From: CAVAWX01 sp963614215
Lineage (GTDB): Bacteria; Actinomycetota; Coriobacteriia; Coriobacteriales; QAMH01
Reading direction: 5' to 3'
Assembly (NCBI GenBank): GCA_963614215.1
Contig: CAVECB010000017.1
Span: 1-37,222, forward strand
Length of the DNA: 37,222 nucleotides
Shown: positions 6,800 to 14,772 of the stretch, one piece after another
How positions within the stretch are numbered: the first letter of the stretch is position 1
Layout: every line of letters starts with the position of its first letter
Translations under genes and position numbers: made by a program
The notes under the pieces: model-generated
What the model was told of the DNA's origin: nothing
What the model saw: only the letters and a program-made list of their open reading frames with translations
Databases searched by the model: none

Positions 6800-8449
6800 A
6801 TGCCGTCGTTTCAAGACTTGCTGGCCAGCTCGCGCAAGAAGGCCTCTGCCCAAGACAAGCGCAACGCCTCGGCGCGTTTTCGCGAGATTTTGAAGATACT
6901 GCACGAGCACAAGGTAAACGAGGGTCTCACGCCTGGAAAAGCCGTCGCCGTGCTCGAAGACCTCGGCGCCACCTTCGTGAAGCTCGGCCAGATTGCCTCG
7001 ACGCACCCGGACATGCTGCCCGTCGAGTACTGCGAGGCCTTCGGGGCGCTGCGCTCGAAGAGCAAGCCGCTGCCCGTCGAGGTAGCGCGCGAAAAGGTTG
7101 CCACCGAGCTGGGGCGTCCACTGGAGGAGGCCTTTTCCGAGTTCGACGACGAGCCGCTGGGGTCTGCCTCCATCGCGCAGGTGCACCGCGCCGTGCTCGC
7201 AGACGGCGGGCAGGTCGTGGCCGTGAAGGTGCAGCGTCCGGGCGTGGTCGAGCAGGTGACGCAAGATCTCGCCATCATGGAGCGCCTTGTGGACCTCTAC
7301 GGCAAGGTCGCCAGCAGCTCTGCGCGCCTGTCGGTGAAAGACCTGGTAGACGAGCTGGTGCGCACTTCCAAAGACGAGCTGGATTTCACTGTCGAGGCCA
7401 AAAACCTCGAGCGCTTCGGCAAGAACAACGCTGGGCGTGCGGGGGTGAGCTGTCCGCGCTGCTACATGGAGTTGTGCCGCCCGGGGTTGCTGGTCGAGGA
7501 CTTCGCGGGCTGGCCGAGTGTGGAGGATGCCGATGGGATCGCCGGCTTTGACGCGGACGCTCGCGAGCGCCTGGCCTACCTCGTGGCGGACAACTACGTG
7601 CGCCAGATGCTCGAAGACGGGTTTTTCCACGCCGACCCCCATGCGGGAAACGTGCTGGTGGCAGGGGATGCAAAGCGCGGTTTCGGCGTCGAGTGGATCG
7701 ACTTTGGGATGATGGGCAAGGTCTCGGCCGCCGAGCGCGCAGTGCTTTCAGAGCTGGTAGAGGCGCTGGCGAAATCGGATGCCTACGCGCTGAAACGCGC
7801 CTTGCTGAAGGTGGTGGTGCCCACGGGCAGCGTCGATCACGGCAAGCTGCTGGCCTCGTGCGAGGACATGATCGACAAGTACATGAGCGTGGACCTGGCC
7901 GACTTCGACACCTCCGCGTTGCTCTCGGACATGATGGGCGGGCTGCAGGCCGACGGTTACGAGATTGCGCCCTTCCTCGTCACGTTGGGGCGCGGGCTGG
8001 TCACCCTGGAAGGCACTATTCACTTCATTTCGCCGCAGCTGAACATCATGCGCGTGCTCGTGGACTATATGGCGGAAAGCTTTGACGCCGAGTCCGTGAA
8101 GCGGCGCGCGCGCAGGCTCGTGGGGTCGGGGCTGGAAAGCGTCGAGGCGGCTGCGGGGCTGCCCGCGAAGGCCTCGGCGACCCTCGACATGCTGCAAAAA
8201 GGGCAGGTGAAGGTGGGGCTCGACTTCGACTTGGAGCGCAAGGCGGCCGGATTCAAGACGGTGCTGGACACCTTCTCGCTGTCGCTTATCGCGGCGGCGC
8301 TGTTCGTCGGCTCGTGCATCATGTGCACCACGTCCATGGAGCCGCGCATCCTAGGCGTGCCCTTCATCGGGGCGGCCGGGTTTGCCTGCGGGCTGGCGCT
8401 GGCCGTCTACGTGTTCGTGCGCATATTCCGCGACGTGCGCAAACGCTGA
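6800..8449 (+). CDS. AarF/UbiB (ABC1) family atypical kinase
   Basis: ABC1-family protein of 549 residues. Family hallmarks in order: the KxGQ motif (VKLGQIASTHPDMLP, about residues 70-84), an Ala-rich nucleotide loop (GSASIAQVH), the lysine segment VVAVKVQRPG, the ExD-type DELDFTVEAKNLERF, the catalytic FHADPHAGNVLV and the metal-binding WIDFGMMG. Two hydrophobic segments at the C-terminus probably anchor it in the membrane. In proteobacteria and mitochondria this family supports ubiquinone synthesis; its role in a quinone-poor anaerobe is unknown. ATG 6800 is chosen because GGAGGTG (6786-6792) lies seven bases upstream; a GTG at 6791 overlaps it. Divergent from pyrE. Confidence 0.9.
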   Translation: MPSFQDLLASSRKKASAQDKRNASARFREILKILHEHKVNEGLTPGKAVAVLEDLGATFVKLGQIASTHPDMLPVEYCEAFGALRSKSKPLPVEVAREKVATELGRPLEEAFSEFDDEPLGSASIAQVHRAVLADGGQVVAVKVQRPGVVEQVTQDLAIMERLVDLYGKVASSSARLSVKDLVDELVRTSKDELDFTVEAKNLERFGKNNAGRAGVSCPRCYMELCRPGLLVEDFAGWPSVEDADGIAGFDADARERLAYLVADNYVRQMLEDGFFHADPHAGNVLVAGDAKRGFGVEWIDFGMMGKVSAAERAVLSELVEALAKSDAYALKRALLKVVVPTGSVDHGKLLASCEDMIDKYMSVDLADFDTSALLSDMMGGLQADGYEIAPFLVTLGRGLVTLEGTIHFISPQLNIMRVLVDYMAESFDAESVKRRARRLVGSGLESVEAAAGLPAKASATLDMLQKGQVKVGLDFDLERKAAGFKTVLDTFSLSLIAAALFVGSCIMCTTSMEPRILGVPFIGAAGFACGLALAVYVFVRIFRDVRKR

Positions 8450-8505
8450 AGGGGCGTTGGGGGTTTGCTGAAGGGGGCGCCGGTCGTGGTCGTGCTTTTG
8501 GGCGC

Positions 8506-8913
8506 CTAGAAGCTCGTGGTGACCTCGCCCTCGTCGGTATCGGTGCCGATGCCTGCGCCGCCGCTGCCCTCGTTGTGCACCTGGATGCTGCGCACTTCCT
8601 GGCGCAAGAGGTCGAGGTCTTGCTCGGATTTGCCGTTGTCGGGGTTTTTGTGCAGCAGCGCGACGATGTAGGCGAAGTCCTCCAAGATGGCGTGCTTGCG
8701 CGCGAAGTTGTCGATGCCGCTCTCGAACAGGCAGGCGTTAAATTCGCGCTCGGCAATCTCCAGCGAGTCGCAGCGGCGCGGGTGGTCGACCTCTTCGGCG
8801 CAAAAAAGCGGCTGGCCGTCGGCACCACAGGCGCACTGGGCGACAAACCACGCCTCTCCCGGGGTGTCGGCGATGGTCTCGGTGCGCAGGGACGGCTTGT
8901 AGTTGACGCTCAT
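8506..8913 (-). CDS. Small conserved-looking protein of unknown function
   Basis: A 135-residue acidic soluble protein that I do not recognise. Its N-terminal half contains three cysteine positions (CAC, FC, RRC) around EEVDHPRRC. The second half is helical (ILEDFAYIVALLHKNPDN) and ends in a Gly/Asp/Thr tail. No signal peptide or membrane segment. The start ATG at 8913 has a strong GAGGAGG four to five bases upstream; the frame is open 58 codons further upstream but without a ribosome site. A possible minus-strand -10 TACAAT lies at 8967-8962. It is convergent with the UbiB-type gene and divergent from the radical SAM gene. Confidence 0.75.
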   Translation of the reverse strand: MSVNYKPSLRTETIADTPGEAWFVAQCACGADGQPLFCAEEVDHPRRCDSLEIAEREFNACLFESGIDNFARKHAILEDFAYIVALLHKNPDNGKSEQDLDLLRQEVRSIQVHNEGSGGAGIGTDTDEGEVTTSF

Positions 8914-8993
8914 GGATCCTCCTCGAAGGTAGCGGCGGGTGGATGTGGTGAAACGAGCTTCATTGTAGCGCTCGATGAGCTGCAGTGCGGGTG

Positions 8994-9040
8994 TTGCAGA
9001 CAAGCCCGCGCAGCTGCTATAGGTGCGGGTCTGATATAGT
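8994..9040 (+). promoter_or_regulatory. Promoter(s) of the radical SAM cluster
   Basis: TTGCAG (8994-8999), an 18-bp spacer and TATAGG (9018-9023) with TGC in front form one extended -10 promoter. A second extended -10, TGATATAGT (9032-9040), follows without a clear -35. Either would give a 40-60 base leader before the ATG at 9086. Confidence 0.55.
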
Positions 9041-9085
9041 GCGGTTTCATCCAAGATATGCGCAAGAGAAAAAGGAGGCGCACTC

Positions 9086-10150
9086 ATGCTCGACAGGCGC
9101 GTGGAGCAGATAGCGGACGCGGCGCGAGAAGGGGTCTGCCCGAGCGAAGACGAGCTGGTCTACCTGTGGGGTTTCTCGCCATATTCGCCCGAGGCGGCCT
9201 ACGTGTGCGCGACGGCGCGCGAGATGACGCGCACGGCATCTCGGGGGCGCGGCTTCATCCACGCGCAAATAGGCGTGGACAGCCTGCCCTGCCCGGTGAA
9301 CTGCGCCTGGTGCTCGTTTGCCGAGAAGAACGCATGTGGTGAAGTGGGTGGCAGTCCGGCTGTCGCGGGCGGCGGTGCCGATGCCAAGGACGCGGGCAAG
9401 GCGAGCGCCGATGCCATCGTGGCAACCGACGAGATAGTCTCCTACGCGCGCATCTTCGATGCCGGCGGTGTGCAGCTTGTCTCGCTTATGGCCACCGCCG
9501 CGCTGCCGTTTTCCCACTACATCGAGATGGTCTCTGCCGTGCGCGAGGCCGTCTCAGACGACCTGTGTATCATGGCGAACTACCGCGACGTCAGCGCCGA
9601 GGAGGCACGCGCGCTCTACGATGCGGGCGCCCGCGCCTTCTATCACGCCCGCCGGCTGGGGGAGGGGCAGATGACGCGCATAGACCCGGCCAGGCGCTAT
9701 GCGACCATGGAAAACGTCCGTGCGGCAGGCCTTGCCCTGATGACGGGTATAGACCCCGTGTGGCACAACACGCCGACAGACGAGATGGCCCGCTGTCTGC
9801 TCGGGCTGTCCGAATCGGGCGCCTGGTGCGTGGGAGCGTGCGGTGTCGTCGGCTTGGAGGGCCGCGAGGTGCCCGGCCACCTGCCGCCGCAAACGGGCGA
9901 GGTGCGCTATGCCGGTGCGCTCGCGCGCCTTGTGTGCGGGACGGACGTGGCCGTGGGTGGCGCAGGCAACGCGGCGTGGGTGGACGCCGGCTGCGACGCC
10001 CGCGAGCGCGGCTATGATGCGGGGGCGGCGGGAGAAAAGCTCGCCGCGAGAATGGCGGCCGCGCGAAAGCGCTTGGAAAGCGACGGTTGGACGGTGCCCG
10101 CGCGCACGGCGTGGGACGTGTTTGAAAAGACCGCGCGGATAGGCGCATGA
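9086..10150 (+). CDS. BioB-like radical SAM enzyme
   Basis: Radical SAM protein with the 4Fe-4S motif CPVNCAWC (Cys69, Cys73, Cys76), then strands such as DAGGVQLVSLMATA, DDLCIMANYRDV and GIDPVWHNTP that match a TIM-barrel order. The N-terminal part (hydrophobic helix pairs, WGFSPYSPEAAYVCATAREM) resembles the biotin synthase/HydE/PylB branch, but I cannot assign a substrate. An insert rich in Gly, Ala and Asp (about residues 88-112) follows the cluster motif. Extra cysteines near WCVGACG and VCGTD could hold an auxiliary cluster or zinc. The start has AAAGGAGG upstream. It opens a plus-strand cluster with the desulfurase fusion (138 bp gap) and the ArsM-like gene. Biotin synthase itself is unlikely because no other bio gene is near. 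Confidence 0.85.
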   Translation: MLDRRVEQIADAAREGVCPSEDELVYLWGFSPYSPEAAYVCATAREMTRTASRGRGFIHAQIGVDSLPCPVNCAWCSFAEKNACGEVGGSPAVAGGGADAKDAGKASADAIVATDEIVSYARIFDAGGVQLVSLMATAALPFSHYIEMVSAVREAVSDDLCIMANYRDVSAEEARALYDAGARAFYHARRLGEGQMTRIDPARRYATMENVRAAGLALMTGIDPVWHNTPTDEMARCLLGLSESGAWCVGACGVVGLEGREVPGHLPPQTGEVRYAGALARLVCGTDVAVGGAGNAAWVDAGCDARERGYDAGAAGEKLAARMAAARKRLESDGWTVPARTAWDVFEKTARIGA

Positions 10151-10288
10151 GGCGCGCGCGGGAAACGAAGCTGCGCCGAAAACTGCGCAAAAAACGCAGG
10201 TGAACGTAGGTGAACGCGGCTGTGTGCAGGTAGATGCAGCCGTGTTTGGGCACATGCGGGAACACATGGGCAAAAGGAGGCCTTCGAC

Positions 10289-12670
10289 ATGCCGATGAGC
10301 AAACATCAACCCCTGACAGGGCCGGTTATACGGCCGAAACGCGATGCGGGCGAGTACGCGCGGGTGTGCGCCGGCGCCGCCGTGCTCGTCGACGCGCACG
10401 ATGTGTGCACGACGGCGCTTCGCGTGTGCTTTGAAGAAGAGGAAAAAGAGCCCGTCACCCTAGAGGAGGCACCGCGTCCCCTGCAGATCTACGAGGGGCA
10501 CCCCTTGCTGTGGTGGGCGTTGCGGGCTGCCGTGCAGGCATGTCCGGCTGCCGTGCGCGTGCTTGTGCACCCCTCGATTTTTGAGGAGGCTGCACGCATC
10601 GCGCGCGATATGGAGGGTGAATTCTGCGATGGCGCGGGCGACGGCGCGGGCACCGATGCGGGCGCTGATGTTGCCGGCTTTTGCATAGAGCTTGCCGTCT
10701 ACGACGAGGCCGCCGCCTACGACGCCGCCCGCGAGATGGCGTTTTTCGACATATGCGACCTCGGTTTTGGGACGATTGACGCGGCGCGTGTGATGCTGTC
10801 TGAGCACGCGGGAGCGGATTGCGCCGTCGTCATCGCAAGCGACATGCCGCGCGTTACCTGCGACCACATCTACGAGGTGGTGGCCGATGCTGCAGACCAT
10901 CCGCAGGCAGAGATTGTCTGCAGCTGGATCAACTGGCTGCGCCGCCCGCCCTTCCTCTTCACCCGCCCCTTCCTCGAGGGGCTGGCCACATCGCCTCTGA
11001 CGGGCAAAAACGAGCGCGGTATGCGTCCCGTCCCGCACATTGCTTGCCGCGACCACCTCTTCGGCGAGGAGGCCCTGGCGGCAAACGCCACGGTGGATGC
11101 AAATGTTGCCGCCTTCACGGGCGGCGTGCGCCTGTCCGCCCTGCAGGCCGTGGGGCTTGCCCGCACGCACCGCGCCGACCCGGGCGCGCCCGTGTGCGAC
11201 CCCAACGCAACCCAGGCGCTCATAGGCCCTGCCGGCGGCGCGGAGCTGTCTGCCGAAGACACCCTGCTTTTCGAGTGCGCCGAGGCCGTGCTTAAACGCG
11301 CGGAGGCCTTCGAGGAGTCCCTGTCCGGGCATGAGCGCGACGAGCTGGCTTTCGCCGATGCCTTTGGCACGCGCAACCGCCTCGATTTCCCGCTGCTCAA
11401 CGACCCTGCCCACAAGGGGCGCCTGTCGTATCTCGACACGGCGGCCACCGCCCAGCGCCTGGGCGCGGCTCTCGACGCCCAATCCGACTTCGACCGCCAC
11501 GCCAACGCCAACGTCTACCGGGGCGCCTACGAGCTTTCCGCTAAGGCCACCTTCGCCTTCAACGACGCGCGTGCGGCCCTGGAGCGCTTCATCGGCGCCG
11601 AGCGCCGCAGCGTCGTCTATACGGCCAACACCACCGGGGCCTGCAATCTCGTGGCAAGCGCTTGGGGCGAGTGGAATGTCGGCAAGGGCGATGTAATCGT
11701 CACCACCATCGCCGAGCACCACTCCAACATGCTGCCCTTCCTCATGCTGGCCGAGCGCAAGGGCGCGCGCATGGTCTACGTGCCTGTGGACGGCGACGGC
11801 CGCATCGACAGAGACGCCTGGCGCGATGCCCTTTTGCAGCGGCCCAAGCTCGTGTGTGTTGCGCAGGTGGGCAATGTCTTTGGCATGGAAAACCCCGTGG
11901 CCGAGCTGGCCAACGAGGCTCGCGACGTTGGCGCGCGTGTACTCGTGGACGCCGCCCAGTCCTTTCCCCACATGAAAATCGACGTCTCCGAGCTGGGGGC
12001 GGATTTCCTTGCCTTGTCCGCGCACAAGGCCTACGGGCCCATGGGGCTGGGGGCGCTGTGGATATCTGCGGAGGCGTTTTCAGAGATGGACCCGCTCGCG
12101 GGCGGGGGAGGCGCGGTTAGCCACGTCTCGTGCGAGTCGTGGTATCTGCGCCAAAAGGCCGTCCAGTACGAGGACGGCACGCCGCCCGTCAGCCAGGCCA
12201 TAGGCTTTGCCGCCGCCATCGAGTACCTAGACGCGCTGGGCATGGACAACATCGAACGCGCCGCGCGCGCCCTCACGCGCCTGCTCGACTATGGGCTTTC
12301 GGGCATCGAGGGGGTGACGGTGTGGGGCGACCGCAGCGCCGACGATGGCCTGACGGGGCTTTTGTCTTTCACCCTCTACGGCGTCGCGCCCGCGCCGCTT
12401 GCGCAGTTCCTTGGGGCATGCGGCGTAGCCATACGCAGTGGCGGGCATTGCGCGCTGCCCCTGCACGCGTCGATGGGGCTGGTAGGCACGGGGCGTGCGA
12501 GCATGGGCGTCTACACCACGAAAGACGATATACTCGCCCTGCTTGCGGCTGTCGAGGCGTGCCGGCGGGTCTATCGGGGGCTGTGGCGCGCGGACGAGAC
12601 GCACGCGGGCACGGACGCGGCCGCGGATGCGGGTATAGGTGCGGGTGAAAAAGGGCGCCGCCATGCATGA
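10289..12670 (+). CDS. Fusion: MobA-like nucleotidyltransferase fold + SufS-like cysteine desulfurase
   Basis: A 793-residue two-domain protein. Residues about 25-330 look like a MobA/MocA-type NTP transferase: EGHPLLWWAL near 69, CAVVIASDMPRVT near 175-190 and PPFLFTRPFLEGL. The usual LAGGxSxRMG nucleotide loop is not recognisable, so activity is uncertain. Residues about 380-770 are a class V PLP enzyme of SufS/CsdA type: YLDTAATAQ, TIAEHHSN, VDAAQS, the PLP lysine in SAHKAYGP (Lys580) and an active-site cysteine in GGHCALP (Cys721). It would release persulfide sulfur (or selenium) from cysteine. The start has AAAAGGAGG eight bases upstream. Its stop overlaps the methyltransferase start. 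The combination suggests sulfuration of a nucleotide-linked cofactor such as a molybdopterin dinucleotide; that is inference. Confidence 0.85.
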   Translation: MPMSKHQPLTGPVIRPKRDAGEYARVCAGAAVLVDAHDVCTTALRVCFEEEEKEPVTLEEAPRPLQIYEGHPLLWWALRAAVQACPAAVRVLVHPSIFEEAARIARDMEGEFCDGAGDGAGTDAGADVAGFCIELAVYDEAAAYDAAREMAFFDICDLGFGTIDAARVMLSEHAGADCAVVIASDMPRVTCDHIYEVVADAADHPQAEIVCSWINWLRRPPFLFTRPFLEGLATSPLTGKNERGMRPVPHIACRDHLFGEEALAANATVDANVAAFTGGVRLSALQAVGLARTHRADPGAPVCDPNATQALIGPAGGAELSAEDTLLFECAEAVLKRAEAFEESLSGHERDELAFADAFGTRNRLDFPLLNDPAHKGRLSYLDTAATAQRLGAALDAQSDFDRHANANVYRGAYELSAKATFAFNDARAALERFIGAERRSVVYTANTTGACNLVASAWGEWNVGKGDVIVTTIAEHHSNMLPFLMLAERKGARMVYVPVDGDGRIDRDAWRDALLQRPKLVCVAQVGNVFGMENPVAELANEARDVGARVLVDAAQSFPHMKIDVSELGADFLALSAHKAYGPMGLGALWISAEAFSEMDPLAGGGGAVSHVSCESWYLRQKAVQYEDGTPPVSQAIGFAAAIEYLDALGMDNIERAARALTRLLDYGLSGIEGVTVWGDRSADDGLTGLLSFTLYGVAPAPLAQFLGACGVAIRSGGHCALPLHASMGLVGTGRASMGVYTTKDDILALLAAVEACRRVYRGLWRADETHAGTDAAADAGIGAGEKGRRHA

Positions 12671-13571
12671 GGGTGCCGACATGCCCGCGCACGGGAGCGC
12701 TGCCGCCCCTCGCGAGGACACCGCTGCTATCTCGCATGAAAACGCTGCCGCCGAGCGCGTGCGCGCGCACTACGCCGAGGTCGCCCGCATGGCCGCAGGC
12801 GCCGAGGAGACGCCCGGAGGCTTTCGCATAGTTTCCGAGACGCGCGCCGCCTGCGGGATAGACGAGCGCAGCGAGGCGCTGTCCATCTACGACGAGCGGC
12901 TCGTGGACGGCATCCCGAAGCGCGCGCTGGTCGCCTCGCGCGGATGCGCCGACCCCGTGAGCCGCGCGCAGCTGCAGTTAGGTGAGCGCGTGATCGACCT
13001 CGGCTGCGGCGGCGGGGTGGACGCCATCATCGCCTCGCGCATGGTGGGCACAGACGGGCTGGTCTACGGGCTGGACATGACACCCGAGATGGTGAAGCTC
13101 GCACGCGAGAACGCGCAGGCGGCAGGCGCGGGCAACATCGAGTTCATCGAGGGCACGATAGAAGACATCCCCCTGCCAAACGCATGCCTCGACGTCGTGC
13201 TCTCCAACTGTGTCATCAACTTCGCCGCCGACAAGGCGCAGGTGTTTTCCGAGGCTGTGCGCGTCTTGCGGGCCGGCGGACGCCTCGTCGCAAGCGACAT
13301 CGTGTGTTTTTCCGAGCTGCCGCCCGGGACCGAAAACGACATGATGGCCCTCACCGGGTGCACGGCGGGCATCCCCGCCGCAAGCGCCTACCTGCGCATG
13401 CTAAAAGACGCAGGCTTTACCCGCGCCGAGCTGGAGCCGAAGACTCTCTACACCATGGAGGTGCTGGAGGAAAAGGCGCGGCGCAAGGGGCGCATGGAGG
13501 TCTTTTCGCGCCTTGCGGCCGCCGATGTGGGCGCACATACCGGCTCGGTCGTCATCACCGCGCGGAAATAG
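12663..13571 (+). CDS. ArsM-like SAM-dependent methyltransferase
   Basis: Class I methyltransferase of 302 residues, close to arsenite methyltransferase (ArsM). SAM motif I is VIDLGCGGGVDAI, followed by YGLDMTPEMVKLA and the family-specific LSNCVINFAADKAQVF. Cysteines 64, 95, 183 and 233 fall where ArsM proteins carry their four arsenic-binding cysteines; 183 to 233 is 50 residues, as between Cys174 and Cys224 of the algal enzyme. ATG 12663 overlaps the stop of the fusion gene by eight bases with AAAAAGGG upstream; GTGs at 12639 and 12645 are alternatives. Translational coupling with the desulfurase gene suggests a shared pathway. The substrate could be arsenic or another thiophilic metalloid or thiol-bearing molecule. 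No arsR, arsB or arsC is nearby. Confidence 0.85.
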   Translation: MHEGADMPAHGSAAAPREDTAAISHENAAAERVRAHYAEVARMAAGAEETPGGFRIVSETRAACGIDERSEALSIYDERLVDGIPKRALVASRGCADPVSRAQLQLGERVIDLGCGGGVDAIIASRMVGTDGLVYGLDMTPEMVKLARENAQAAGAGNIEFIEGTIEDIPLPNACLDVVLSNCVINFAADKAQVFSEAVRVLRAGGRLVASDIVCFSELPPGTENDMMALTGCTAGIPAASAYLRMLKDAGFTRAELEPKTLYTMEVLEEKARRKGRMEVFSRLAAADVGAHTGSVVITARK

Positions 13572-13691
13572 CCGCATCGCGTGGTATCGTCTCCGCTTGA
13601 AGCGTAAGACGCCGGGCGCGTCTCGCACAGGCACGCTTGCGGCTGCCCGCCCAGGTGCGGCCGACCCGGCGAGAAGAGGGAGGGACGACCC

Positions 13692-14723
13692 GTGGACACC
13701 CCGCAGTTTTCCTGGATAGACTCCTATGTGGCGATTGCCGACGAGCTGCTCTCGCGCGGCCGCGCTGCAGCACCCGACCTGCGCGGCATCCTCGTTGCGG
13801 CAGGCGCGCTTTCCGCAGACGCGGATGCCGAGGTGGCCGACCCCTTCACCTTCTTCACCGCCTTCAACCGCGGCGTGCAGGCACCCGACCGCGCGGCGCT
13901 CGTCGCCGCCATCTTGAACAGCCTAGGCGTAGACGCGCCCGTGCCGCAGGATTTCGCTGGCCTGCCCACGGCCAACCACGAGCTGTGGCAGTACTTCGAT
14001 ACGAGTGCCGAGGGCACGGCGCAGTGCTGGGACCTCTTCGAGCTGGCGGTGTCGGTGGGGCGCGACCCCGGCAAGGACGGGGAGCGCTTCAAGGCCTGGG
14101 GCGCGGCGTTTGACGCGGTGCACGCGCAGCCCAACATCAACAAAGCCAACCTCACGCGCGCGCTGTACTGGATCGCCCCGCGCGCCTACCTGCCTCTCGG
14201 CGGAAAGACCCGCCCTTTCATCCACGACCGCTACGGCGTGAACTCGCCGTATTCCATGACCGGCCTGCGCTATCTGCGCCTCTTGCAGGAGCTGCACACC
14301 GTCGTCGACGACCTCTCTTTTCCCGAGATCGCGGCCAAGGCCTACCTCGCGGCGCACGCCGACAGCTGGTGGCCGCCCGAAGGCGATTTCGACCCCTGCC
14401 TCTCGTCGGCGCAGCTCGAGGGCTTTTTGGCCGACGACGCGACCATCGACGACGACATGAAGACCGCCCTGCGCCGCCTGCGCGACATCGGCGGGCAGGC
14501 CACCCCCGAAGAGCTCGCGCACGAGTACGGCAAGACCCGCGACTTCTACTCCGAGCAGCTCCAGGCGGCTGCCGCGGCCGTGTGCGCGAAGACGGGCTCG
14601 AAGGGCTTCAAGGGCTCGATGTGGCCGGTCTTGTTCACCGGACAGCCGGCAGGCGAGGGGCGCCGCGGCGATTATGTGTGGAAGATGCGCGCGCCGCTTC
14701 TCGAGGCTGTGCGCGGGCTGTAG
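13692..14723 (+). CDS. Stand-alone protein resembling the N-terminal region of McrB-type restriction ATPases
   Basis: The 343-residue protein matches, from memory, the non-ATPase part of McrB-like proteins: an N-terminal WIDSYVAIADELL helix, DPFTFFTAFNRG, PQDFAGLPTANHELWQYF, a tryptophan-rich LTRALYWIAPRAYLPL and a C-terminal module (LRRLRDIGGQATPEELAHEYG through WPVLFTGQ to YVWKMRAPLLEAV). No AAA+ Walker motifs and no McrC partner follow; the next gene is convergent. In McrB proteins this region recognises modified DNA or connects to the motor. Start GTG 13692 has GAGGGAGGG about seven bases upstream. It could be a decayed restriction component or an independent reader protein. Assignment is by motif memory, so moderate. 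Confidence 0.65.
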   Translation: MDTPQFSWIDSYVAIADELLSRGRAAAPDLRGILVAAGALSADADAEVADPFTFFTAFNRGVQAPDRAALVAAILNSLGVDAPVPQDFAGLPTANHELWQYFDTSAEGTAQCWDLFELAVSVGRDPGKDGERFKAWGAAFDAVHAQPNINKANLTRALYWIAPRAYLPLGGKTRPFIHDRYGVNSPYSMTGLRYLRLLQELHTVVDDLSFPEIAAKAYLAAHADSWWPPEGDFDPCLSSAQLEGFLADDATIDDDMKTALRRLRDIGGQATPEELAHEYGKTRDFYSEQLQAAAAAVCAKTGSKGFKGSMWPVLFTGQPAGEGRRGDYVWKMRAPLLEAVRGL

Positions 14724-14772
14724 GAAAAGCGGCGGTCTACGCAGAGAAGGCGGCGCCCCGTTTCACCAACTT

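Noticed and set aside
9086..10150. Biotin synthase proper
   Set aside because: The Cys motif fits, but the protein has a large insert and divergent barrel sequence, and no biotin genes are nearby.
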